NCBI GenBank assembly: GCA_002393835.1
Contig: DGTW01000006.1
Location: forward strand, 1 to 8,324
Source: Treponema sp. UBA4326
Lineage (GTDB): Bacteria > Spirochaetota > Spirochaetia > Treponematales > Treponemataceae
DNA length: 8,324 nt
Direction: 5' to 3'
Positions 1-4,897 of this stretch are shown here, one piece after another (positions within the stretch are counted from its first letter, which is position 1; every line of letters starts with the position of its first letter). Below the pieces are notes generated by a model that had not been told where the DNA came from, made no database searches, and saw only the letters and a list, made by a program, of their open reading frames with translations. A program made the position numbers and the translations under genes.

Positions 1-16
1 AGATAGGGAGCGTTAA

Positions 17-35
17 AAAATTGCAAAGCAATTTT
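17..35. repeat. Short perfect hairpin, AAAATTGC-AAA-GCAATTTT
   Basis: An 8-bp perfect stem (17-24 with 28-35) encloses a 3-nt loop. CGTT (11-14) can also pair with AGCG (36-39, one G-U) around an AA bulge. Read on the minus strand it ends in a short T run about 100 nt beyond the recO stop, so it could act as a weak recO terminator. Its layout resembles the hairpin at 7615-7653 (TTGC-loop-GCAA arms, then a TAGCG or TAGGCG stretch and a CTC), which suggests a dispersed repeat family. The function is inferred. Confidence 0.5.
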
Positions 36-65
36 AGCGAGTCTCCCGAAGAGCTAGGCTCGTAG

Positions 66-128
66 GGACACAAAGGGCACAGAGAAGTTTCATGTCTTAT
101 AAATCTCCGTGTACTCCTTAGCTCTGTG
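66..128. repeat. Imperfect palindromic intergenic element downstream of recO
   Basis: CACAGAG at 78-84 is the exact reverse complement of CTCTGTG at 122-128. Around it, a left arm rich in CACAAAG/CACAGAGA faces a right arm of TCTCCGTG...CTCTGTG, giving an imperfect hairpin with a central AT-rich part. It ends 6 bp from the recO stop, so it would form in the recO mRNA 3' end. Palindromes built from CACAGAG-type words occur as dispersed intergenic repeats in many bacteria. Whether this belongs to such a family needs a genome-wide copy count. No gene is visible in 1-134. Confidence 0.45.
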
Positions 129-134
129 AGGAAC

Positions 135-908
135 CTATAAAATACCGATTCCTGACTCCAAAGAATTTAACTTTGAGCCGCAATTCTGCTCTATTAAATT
201 ATACACCAGGTTTTTCATTTCCAAAAGCGTTTTTCCAGATACTGCAATTTTTCTCACTTCCTTTGGCGAAAGACTTGAAACGGCCTCCAAGTAAGTAAGG
301 GCGGCCTTTGACAGTGTGAAAGTTCCGGTCTGAAAGGAAGAGCAGTCAGGGCATAAAAAGCCATTCTCAAAAGGCGAGTAAGAATATTTAAGAGAAAGTG
401 AATCGCTTGTAAATTTTCCCGAATGAAGTGAAGAAGAACAGGAAACGCAGAAAGCAGAATCCGGCCGCACGCCCAAAAGCCCAAGGTATCGCCACAAAAA
501 CCTAATCAAGCCAAGCCTTGACTCATCCTCTGAAGACAGGTCAATTCCATCCAGAAAGCCATTGATTATTTTCCATGCCTCTTTTGGTGACCCCGCACAC
601 TTTGTCTTAATCAGTATTTCAGTTGCAAAAGAAGCGGCATAGGTCTTAAAAAGATTTTCCCGGAAAGAAAGGTGACAGTTCTTCACATCAAAATCAGTTA
701 TTTTTGTCTGATTTTTGACCTCGTCCCGGTAAAGATAAATCACGCCGGAATTCATGGGTGAAACGAGGGAACGCAATTTTGACTTAGGCCCGCCATAAAG
801 GGTGGCAAAATGGATTCCCTCGTCGGGAGAAAAAACAGTAACCCGCCGGTTATTCTCCCCGGAGATTTGAGTAGACAAAATTAAAGCCGGTGTTGAAAAA
901 TTTCGCAT
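135..908 (-). CDS. recO: DNA repair protein RecO
   Basis: RecO acts with RecF and RecR in recombinational gap repair, annealing SSB-coated single strands and helping to load RecA. The 257-residue product has the usual family length. Residues 1-80 fit the N-terminal OB-fold, opening with the characteristic ALILST...GENNRRVTVFSPDEG pattern and a basic GGPKSKLR turn. A helical middle follows, then a zinc-ribbon-like site with two CxxC pairs (C154/C157 and C186/C189). The ATG at 908 has no clear Shine-Dalgarno sequence. It lies 44 bp after the deoC stop on the same strand, with a short AT-rich repeat between them, so the two are probably co-transcribed from the deoC promoter. No truncation or internal stop is seen. 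Confidence 0.9.
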   Translation of the reverse strand: MRNFSTPALILSTQISGENNRRVTVFSPDEGIHFATLYGGPKSKLRSLVSPMNSGVIYLYRDEVKNQTKITDFDVKNCHLSFRENLFKTYAASFATEILIKTKCAGSPKEAWKIINGFLDGIDLSSEDESRLGLIRFLWRYLGLLGVRPDSAFCVSCSSSLHSGKFTSDSLSLKYSYSPFENGFLCPDCSSFQTGTFTLSKAALTYLEAVSSLSPKEVRKIAVSGKTLLEMKNLVYNLIEQNCGSKLNSLESGIGIL

Positions 909-919
909 GTCAGAGACAA

Positions 920-957
920 GTTTTCAATTTTCAGTTTTCAGTTTTTCAACTTTCAAC
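920..957. repeat. Short degenerate tandem repeat between recO and deoC
   Basis: On the plus strand the unit TTTTCA(R) recurs about five times with 7-9 bp spacing (TTTTCA, ATTTTCAG, TTTTCAG, TTTTTCAAC, TTTCAAC). On the transcribed minus strand this is a run of GTTGAAA and CTGAAAA words. It fills nearly the whole deoC-recO gap and covers the deoC stop codon (953-955). It may be slippage-prone sequence or part of a dispersed simple repeat. No function can be read from it. Confidence 0.5.
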
Positions 958-1669
958 TTACGATCTGAACTCCGGCAGATGCCCCAATCCGTGACGCACC
1001 GGCTTTTACCATGGCACAGGCCTCTTCCCAGTTGTGAACTCCACCGCTGGCCTTTACTCCAAGCCTGTCGCCTACAGTCTTCCGCATTAGCTCCACCGCA
1101 TGAACTGTGGCTCCGTTTGGAAGCAACTTTCCGTCCTGATCTTTGAGAATCGCAAAACCGGTGGAAGTCTTTACGAAATCAGCGCCAGCCTTTTCTGCCG
1201 CCTGACAGCACTTCACTATTTCTTCATCAGTAAGATAGCAGGTCTCTAGAATCACTTTGAGAAGGATTTTCGGCTCTCCTGGAATGTAGACATCATTTAT
1301 TGCACAACGGACGGATTAAATGTCCTCAAAAACATCTTCCCACGCTCCGTCCTTCACAAGGCTGAGGTTGACCACCATGTCAATTTCCCTGGCACCCTCG
1401 TCAACCAAGAGACCTGCCTGACTTGCCTTATCATCAATGGAGACGGCTCCCAAAGGAAAGCCCACCACAGTACAGACTTTTACGGGGCTGTCTGCAAGCA
1501 ATTGAGAGGCAAGGGGGACATAAAAAGGATTGACGCAAACAGAGGCAAAATCATATTTTATTGCCTCAGCGCAAAGTTTTTCGATATCGGCTTTTTTCGC
1601 ACACGGATTCAAATTCGTGTGGTCAATCATGGCTGCAATTTTCTTGATATTCTCAGCATTCTTTTCCAT
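953..1669 (-). pseudogene. deoC: Deoxyribose-phosphate aldolase interrupted by one in-frame stop
   Basis: DeoC cleaves 2-deoxyribose 5-phosphate into glyceraldehyde 3-phosphate and acetaldehyde in deoxynucleoside catabolism. The 1669-953 frame encodes the whole enzyme (238 codons before the TGA, near family length) but carries a TAA at 1318-1316 (codon 118), where the N-terminal half ends ...VFEDI. The next 20 codons ([20 protein letters not shown]) and the remaining 100 stay in the same frame. Family residues survive on both sides: MIDHTNL (14-20), D97 in EIDMVV, the Schiff-base lysine K167 in FVKTSTGF, and K206 in GVKASGG. A lysine codon AAA would become TAA by a single A-to-T change. Translation stopping at codon 118 would lack the catalytic lysine. 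A GTG at 1255 could restart, but alone lacks the first half of the barrel. A sequencing error or readthrough cannot be excluded. Confidence 0.88.
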
Positions 1670-1676
1670 TCTTTAG

Positions 1677-1705
1677 ATTTTATCACCATTTCGTCTCGTT
1701 AGCAA
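1677..1705 (-). promoter_or_regulatory. Predicted deoC promoter, leaderless geometry
   Basis: On the minus strand, -35 TTGCTA (1705-1700), a 17-bp spacer and -10 TAAAAT (1682-1677) lie 7 bp before the deoC ATG (1669). Transcription would start at or next to the A of the ATG, giving a leaderless mRNA, which agrees with the lack of a good Shine-Dalgarno sequence. The -35 hexamer lies inside operator copy 1, so a bound regulator should block this promoter. Sequence-based prediction only. Confidence 0.5.
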
Positions 1706-1739
1706 ATGCTAAATCGTATATTAGCAACGGCTAATTCGT
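1699..1739. promoter_or_regulatory. Tandem operator-like inverted repeats, TTAGC-N4-GCTAA twice
   Basis: Copy 1 (1699-1712) is TTAGC-AAAT-GCTAA and copy 2 (1721-1734) is TTAGC-AACG-GCTAA. Both are followed by nTCGT, so the 19-bp units at 1699-1717 and 1721-1739 match at 16 of 19 positions. The centre-to-centre distance is 22 bp, about two helical turns, which places two dimers on the same DNA face. The pair sits between divergent deoC and ferredoxin genes, overlapping the deoC -35 and lying 11 bp upstream of the ferredoxin -35. TTAG...CTAA half-sites resemble binding sites of DtxR-family metalloregulators (IdeR, MntR, TroR). That link is inference, although an iron-sulfur target gene would suit it. 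Confidence 0.6.
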
Positions 1740-1750
1740 TTCTCAAAGTC

Positions 1751-1779
1751 TTGTTTTCTGATTTTTTCGATATTATACT
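1751..1779 (+). promoter_or_regulatory. Predicted ferredoxin promoter
   Basis: -35 TTGTTT (1751-1756), a 17-bp spacer and -10 TATACT (1774-1779) form a good housekeeping-type promoter. Transcription would start near 1786, leaving a leader of about 28 nt containing the RBS (AGAGG, 1801-1805). The tandem operator ends at 1739, just upstream of the -35, so a bound factor there could repress or activate. Confidence 0.6.
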
Positions 1780-1813
1780 TAAACCATCAAATCTTTATCG
1801 AGAGGTATTTACT

Positions 1814-1987
1814 ATGGCAATGAAAATTGACCCAAGCGTATGCGTAAACTGTGGAACTTGTGAGCCTGACTGCCCGGTAGGAGCAATCTCAGAGAACGAC
1901 GGACACCGCGAAATCGACGCATCAAAATGCGTAAGCTGCGGAACATGTGCTTCTGAGTGCCCAGCATCAGCAATCAGCGAGGCATAA
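1814..1987 (+). CDS. Small 2[4Fe-4S] ferredoxin
   Basis: A 57-residue clostridial-type ferredoxin, a soluble low-potential electron carrier for fermentative oxidoreductases such as pyruvate:ferredoxin oxidoreductase or hydrogenases. Both cluster motifs are complete and arranged as an internal duplication. C10, C13, C16 and C20 are followed by PVGAI, and C39, C42, C45 and C49 by PASAI. In these folds the last Cys of each motif serves the opposite cluster. The start is fixed by AGAGG at 1801-1805, 8 bp before the ATG. The frame is open further upstream, but that stretch holds the promoter. It has its own promoter and terminator, so it is probably monocistronic and strongly expressed. The redox partner cannot be told from this window. 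Confidence 0.95.
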   Translation: MAMKIDPSVCVNCGTCEPDCPVGAISENDGHREIDASKCVSCGTCASECPASAISEA

Positions 1988-2008
1988 GTTTTTTTTATAC
2001 TTATCCAA

Positions 2009-2040
2009 GGCCGCCGGCTATCCGGTGGTCTTTTTTTTTT
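2009..2040 (+). terminator. Intrinsic terminator of the ferredoxin gene
   Basis: A 9-bp stem (2009-2017 with 2022-2030, two G-U pairs) has a CTAT loop and is followed directly by ten T residues (2031-2040). It lies 21 bp after the ferredoxin stop codon. Confidence 0.9.
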
Positions 2041-2065
2041 CACTTGATTAGGCTAAACTTTAACC

Positions 2066-2419
2066 ATGTTCCTTTTATTGCTTTTTCTTTGCGCAGGCCT
2101 GAGCGGTCTTCTGATATGGCCTTTATGGACTTTAGCCACAAATTTTCAGGAAGCCTACACCCTTTCCATAAGCATAATCATCGGCCTGAGCTTGCTTTTT
2201 CTGATTCTACGACAGGTTAAAAAGCATGGGGCAAAAAACAGCCTCAGATTCATCATAAAATTTATCATTATTCTTGCCTGGATAAGCTTTCCATTCGCCC
2301 TGGTAATTCATGGAAAAAGGCTTTATGCGCTGGCGGCAATCATTTTTTTCAGCCTGCTGTTTTTTCTTGTCTCAAAAATCCTAAAATCCAAGACCACTGA
2401 GCTAAAGACAGGAAAGTAA
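2066..2419 (+). CDS. Small integral membrane protein of unknown function
   Basis: I do not recognise the family. The 117-residue product is almost entirely hydrophobic, with four likely transmembrane helices (about 2-22, 32-49, 61-81 and 85-104). They are joined by a basic loop (RQVKKHGAKNSLR, 49-61) and end in a lysine-rich tail (KILKSKTTELKTGK). Under the positive-inside rule both the basic loop and the tail would face the cytoplasm. There is no convincing Shine-Dalgarno sequence. A -10-like TAAACT (2054-2059) lies 6 bp before the ATG, compatible with leaderless transcription but lacking a good -35. The stop is 3 bp before the M23 peptidase start, so the two are almost certainly co-transcribed, suggesting an envelope-related role. 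Confidence 0.75.
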   Translation: MFLLLLFLCAGLSGLLIWPLWTLATNFQEAYTLSISIIIGLSLLFLILRQVKKHGAKNSLRFIIKFIIILAWISFPFALVIHGKRLYALAAIIFFSLLFFLVSKILKSKTTELKTGK

Positions 2420-2422
2420 GGA

Positions 2423-3556
2423 ATGAAAATCACGAAGAGAAAACAATTCAAGGCTTTTCTCCACTTCCCCATAAGAAAGCAATTTTTGCTCTTTGCCTCT
2501 CTCCTTGTCCCTGCATTGGCCAATCCGCTTTTCTCCCAGCCTCAGACAGAAAATCCGGCCGAAGAAATTGCCTTTACCGGCGAAGAGGCTCCGAAAACAA
2601 TATGCCTTTCAAGCGATGATTTTCCAAAAATCGAAAGTCCAAAATTCCAGCCTCTAAAATCCGAAAAAAAAGCCGGCAGCCAGGAAGAGCTTGAAGAAAT
2701 AAGGTCGTACAACGAGAAAATACGAAAAGAAAACGAAATCTGGCAACAGTACCAAAAGGACATGGAAAAGCAGAACAGAATCAAGAATTATCCCAAGAAT
2801 TTGGCAGGAAAAGTTCCTCAGCCCGAATCTCTTTTCTATGCCTACGAAGTAAAAAAAGACAAGGAAAAGTATCTAGACAGCTTTCACGGCCTTTACGCCC
2901 GCTTTCAGACCAGTCAGGGAAGCCTGGCCAGCATAAACCGTCTCTCCTCCCCCGCAGAAATAAAGGTCGGCCAAAAAATAATTCTTCCTGTAATGCAGGG
3001 GCTTTTCATTCCCCTCAATCCTGACAGCACGCTTGAAGTCCTGCTTCAAAAGGAATTCTCTTCTAAAATCAATTTGAGCACGCCTGTATACGAAATCGAC
3101 GGGACTTCATTTTATTTTCTTCCAGACCTCTCCTTGTCACAGACCCTTATGGCTTTTTTCCACGACACTGGTATGCAGCTTCCGCTGAGCAAAAAAATCG
3201 TAACGTCGGAATTCGGCTACAGGACAAGCCCCATCTCCGGAACCTGGAAATTCCACGCAGGAATAGACCTGGCGGCTCCCCTTGGGACTGAGGTTTTCGC
3301 CTGCAAGCACGGAATCGTTAGCGTCGTTTCCTACAATGAAATTTACGGAAACTACATCGACATCAGGCATGAGGGAAAAACAACCAGCCGCTACGCCCAC
3401 CTTTCAAAAACACTTGTCAACCCGGGGCAAAGAGTCTCCACCGGCCAGACCATCGGCTTAGTCGGCAGTACAGGCGCCTCGACAGGTCCCCACCTTCATT
3501 TCGAGGTTCGTGAAAACGGAACGCCGCAAAACCCTGCCGACCTTTTAAAAAAATAA
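2423..3556 (+). CDS. Exported LysM-type M23 zinc metallopeptidase (peptidoglycan endopeptidase)
   Basis: A predicted periplasmic enzyme that cleaves peptidoglycan cross-links. The 377 residues begin with a long basic n-region and a hydrophobic segment (about 21-33), with likely signal cleavage after the ALA ending at 33. Next come a charged, Glu/Lys-rich stretch (about 80-125, possible coiled coil) and a LysM-like segment (about 140-189, ending KVGQKIILP) for glycan binding. The C-terminal M23 domain (about 258-377) opens SEFGYRTSPISG. It keeps the zinc and catalytic residues: H278 and D282 in HAGID, H326 in YAHL, and H357/H359 in HLHFE. The domain therefore looks active, unlike the degenerate EnvC/NlpD type. 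AGGA at 2410-2413, 9 bp before the ATG, supports this start. It is translationally close to the membrane protein upstream. The exact bond cut cannot be told from sequence. Confidence 0.92.
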   Translation: MKITKRKQFKAFLHFPIRKQFLLFASLLVPALANPLFSQPQTENPAEEIAFTGEEAPKTICLSSDDFPKIESPKFQPLKSEKKAGSQEELEEIRSYNEKIRKENEIWQQYQKDMEKQNRIKNYPKNLAGKVPQPESLFYAYEVKKDKEKYLDSFHGLYARFQTSQGSLASINRLSSPAEIKVGQKIILPVMQGLFIPLNPDSTLEVLLQKEFSSKINLSTPVYEIDGTSFYFLPDLSLSQTLMAFFHDTGMQLPLSKKIVTSEFGYRTSPISGTWKFHAGIDLAAPLGTEVFACKHGIVSVVSYNEIYGNYIDIRHEGKTTSRYAHLSKTLVNPGQRVSTGQTIGLVGSTGASTGPHLHFEVRENGTPQNPADLLKK

Positions 3557-3632
3557 ATTTTGTCAGATTTGCAGGCATTTTTGATGGAAAGAAAATAAAA
3601 TATGCTATATAATTTTAAGGAATTTATTTTCT

Positions 3633-4637
3633 ATGAGAGCACTTTCCATCGGCAGAATTCTATGCCACGCAAAGAAATCTATCCTTCTCTTCGCTTTTGC
3701 CATTTTCCTTGGCAACTTGTCTGCAGAGAATTTCCGTGTCCGAAAGCTCATTCCTGTCTCCTTCAGCGAAATCACCGACAAAATCACCGTTGAATGTGGC
3801 GTAAACGATGCCCTTTGGGTCACGCTGCCAGAAGACCGCACATATATCAGCGGTATAGAGCTGAGCCTGAAAATTCCCGAAGATATAGTTGCATGGCGGG
3901 ATTCCGTGGCATACATGCTCTACGAAAAAATGGAGCCTATTCCTTCCGAAATAAACCAGAGCTATTACGGCGAAAGGGTTCATGTCGCCACCATTCCGGG
4001 TAATTTCTTCCTTACGCTTCATGTTCCTCTTTCAGAAGACTTATCCGTCAAAAATGACCCCTACTCAATAAAAATTCCGGCACCTTCGGACATAAAAGAC
4101 AGGGGAATTTTTCTGCGCTTTATGATGGTAATGAAGGGCGTGCCAGAGTCACTGGAGAATTCCGTCCTCGAAATTACTGCAAAACCAATCCTTAAAAATC
4201 AGGGAAAACTTGCCCTAGCGATAACCCCACAGCCTTCAGAAGAAAAAAAATACTCCGTTTTCATCGATGACAAGGCCGCTCAGGACTATCAGGAAAAGCT
4301 TCTCTCCACAGGTGAGCATCATCTTTCCGTAGTAAGCGACTCATTCAGGAACGAGCTTAGGACATTCCGCATTGAGCAGGCAAAAACCACCAGCCTGTCC
4401 ATCGCCCTTAGGGGAATCGAACCTCTAATAAAGATATCATGCCCAAAGGACACAAAGGTCTATCTCGACGAAGCGGAACTTTCCGACTTTTCAGAGCCTC
4501 TTGTCGTCACACAGGGTGAGCATTCTGTCAGGTTCATTCTCGGCGATTACGAAATCATAAAAACAGTCTCAGCACAAAATGGACGCACATACACCGTCAG
4601 CCTCAATGTTGATGCCAGTGTCAGCGAAGACGAGTAA
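3633..4637 (+). CDS. Exported protein with two C-terminal PEGA-like modules
   Basis: Function unknown. The 334 residues start with a signal peptide (basic 8-15, hydrophobic 16-27, likely cleavage after LSA at 31) and no lipobox. Residues 40-185 form a beta-rich domain I do not recognise. The C-terminal part holds two related modules, about 192-260 and 263-327. Each has a V-F/Y-I/L-D turn (SVFIDDK; KVYLDEA), a GEH turn followed by strands (GEHHLSV; GEHSVRF) and a closing threonine-rich strand (TTSLSIAL; TYTVSLNV). This is the pattern of PEGA domains, small beta folds of surface and envelope proteins. AAGGAA (3617-3622) lies 10 bp before the ATG. The start is 76 bp after the M23 gene, with AT-rich sequence that may include its own promoter (TGCTATATA, 3603-3611). 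Its neighbours suggest a role in the periplasm or envelope. Confidence 0.8.
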   Translation: MRALSIGRILCHAKKSILLFAFAIFLGNLSAENFRVRKLIPVSFSEITDKITVECGVNDALWVTLPEDRTYISGIELSLKIPEDIVAWRDSVAYMLYEKMEPIPSEINQSYYGERVHVATIPGNFFLTLHVPLSEDLSVKNDPYSIKIPAPSDIKDRGIFLRFMMVMKGVPESLENSVLEITAKPILKNQGKLALAITPQPSEEKKYSVFIDDKAAQDYQEKLLSTGEHHLSVVSDSFRNELRTFRIEQAKTTSLSIALRGIEPLIKISCPKDTKVYLDEAELSDFSEPLVVTQGEHSVRFILGDYEIIKTVSAQNGRTYTVSLNVDASVSEDE

Positions 4638-4738
4638 TTTTTTCTGACTGGCAAAGCTTCTAAACAACCAAAACAAAAATCCGAAAAAACTATCAAAAAT
4701 TCTTCTAATAGTAACTAAAGATTTTCGCACTTCATAAC

Positions 4739-4744
4739 GATAAT
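4739..4744 (+). promoter_or_regulatory. Candidate -10 box for the structured RNA
   Basis: GATAAT lies 6 bp before position 4751, the first base of a long perfect hairpin. RNA starting there would begin with the 5' arm of the stem, which is typical of sRNA starts. No good -35 is seen at the expected distance, and overlapping TATATA words (4744-4749) make the exact box uncertain. Confidence 0.35.
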
Positions 4745-4750
4745 ATATAT

Positions 4751-4842
4751 GTCGGGCACGCAATTATCCCCTCCCACCCATTGGTGCCCGACTTGCCTGA
4801 TGGGCAATTGGGGCTGTCGGTTGGCAGCCCCTTTTCTTTTTT
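4751..4842 (+). ncRNA. Candidate structured RNA: sRNA or attenuating leader with anti-SD loop
   Basis: Three consecutive hairpins occupy nearly every base. Hairpin 1 pairs GTCGGGCAC (4751-4759) with GTGCCCGAC (4784-4792). After a bulged G it continues with CAAT (4761-4764) and ATTG (4780-4783), leaving a 15-nt loop (4765-4779) of almost pure C and U. The loop contains CCCCTCCC (4768-4775), which includes CCTCC. Hairpin 2 pairs TTGCC (4793-4797) with GGCAA (4803-4807). Hairpin 3 is an intrinsic terminator. A C-rich, unpaired CCUCC can pair with GGAGG ribosome binding sites, as in C-rich-loop sRNAs of other bacteria. It lies 56 bp upstream of the PBP gene on the same strand, so it may instead be its leader. 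It lacks the conserved SRP RNA core. I recognise no known riboswitch. Confidence 0.55.
4810..4842 (+). terminator. Intrinsic terminator ending the structured RNA
   Basis: GGGGCTG (4810-4816) pairs with CAGCCCC (4825-4831) around an 8-nt loop, followed by TTTTCTTTTTTT (4832-4843). The strong GC stem and T tract make termination likely for RNA from the upstream candidate promoter or from the gene ending at 4637, which has no nearer terminator. GGGG (4810-4813) could alternatively pair with the CCCC of the hairpin 1 loop (4768-4771), which would open this stem. Confidence 0.85.
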
Positions 4843-4862
4843 TAACTTCCTGACATTCATTC

Positions 4863-4891
4863 TTTACATTATCTTCTATAAATTGTATTCT
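4863..4891 (+). promoter_or_regulatory. Predicted PBP promoter, leaderless geometry
   Basis: -35 TTTACA (4863-4868), a 17-bp spacer and -10 TATTCT (4886-4891) lie 6 bp before the ATG at 4898. Transcription would start at or beside the start codon. There is no Shine-Dalgarno-like sequence in front of either candidate ATG. If used, this promoter would express the PBP independently of the terminator at 4810-4842. Confidence 0.45.
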
Positions 4892-4897
4892 ATAAAA

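Noticed and set aside
953..1255. The C-terminal deoC piece as an independent gene starting at GTG 1255
   Set aside because: It is in the same frame as the N-terminal half and begins in the middle of a conserved strand (KVILETCYL). No RBS was seen.
1706..1813. Longer ferredoxin starting at 1706
   Set aside because: This stretch contains operator copy 2, the -35/-10 boxes and the RBS. The ATG at 1814 gives the usual length for the family.
3137..4022. Minus-strand open frames inside the M23 and PEGA-like genes
   Set aside because: They are antisense shadows of well-supported genes, with no RBS and no family signature.
4751..4842. Small SRP RNA (4.5S) or 6S RNA
   Set aside because: The conserved SRP core with GGAAGGAAGC is absent. 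The length and three separate hairpins do not fit the long single stem with a central bubble of 6S RNA.
4781..4897. Upstream extension of the PBP reading frame to a TTG at 4781, adding 39 residues
   Set aside because: The extension runs through hairpin 1 and the intrinsic terminator. The membrane anchor expected at the N-terminus follows naturally from the ATG at 4898.
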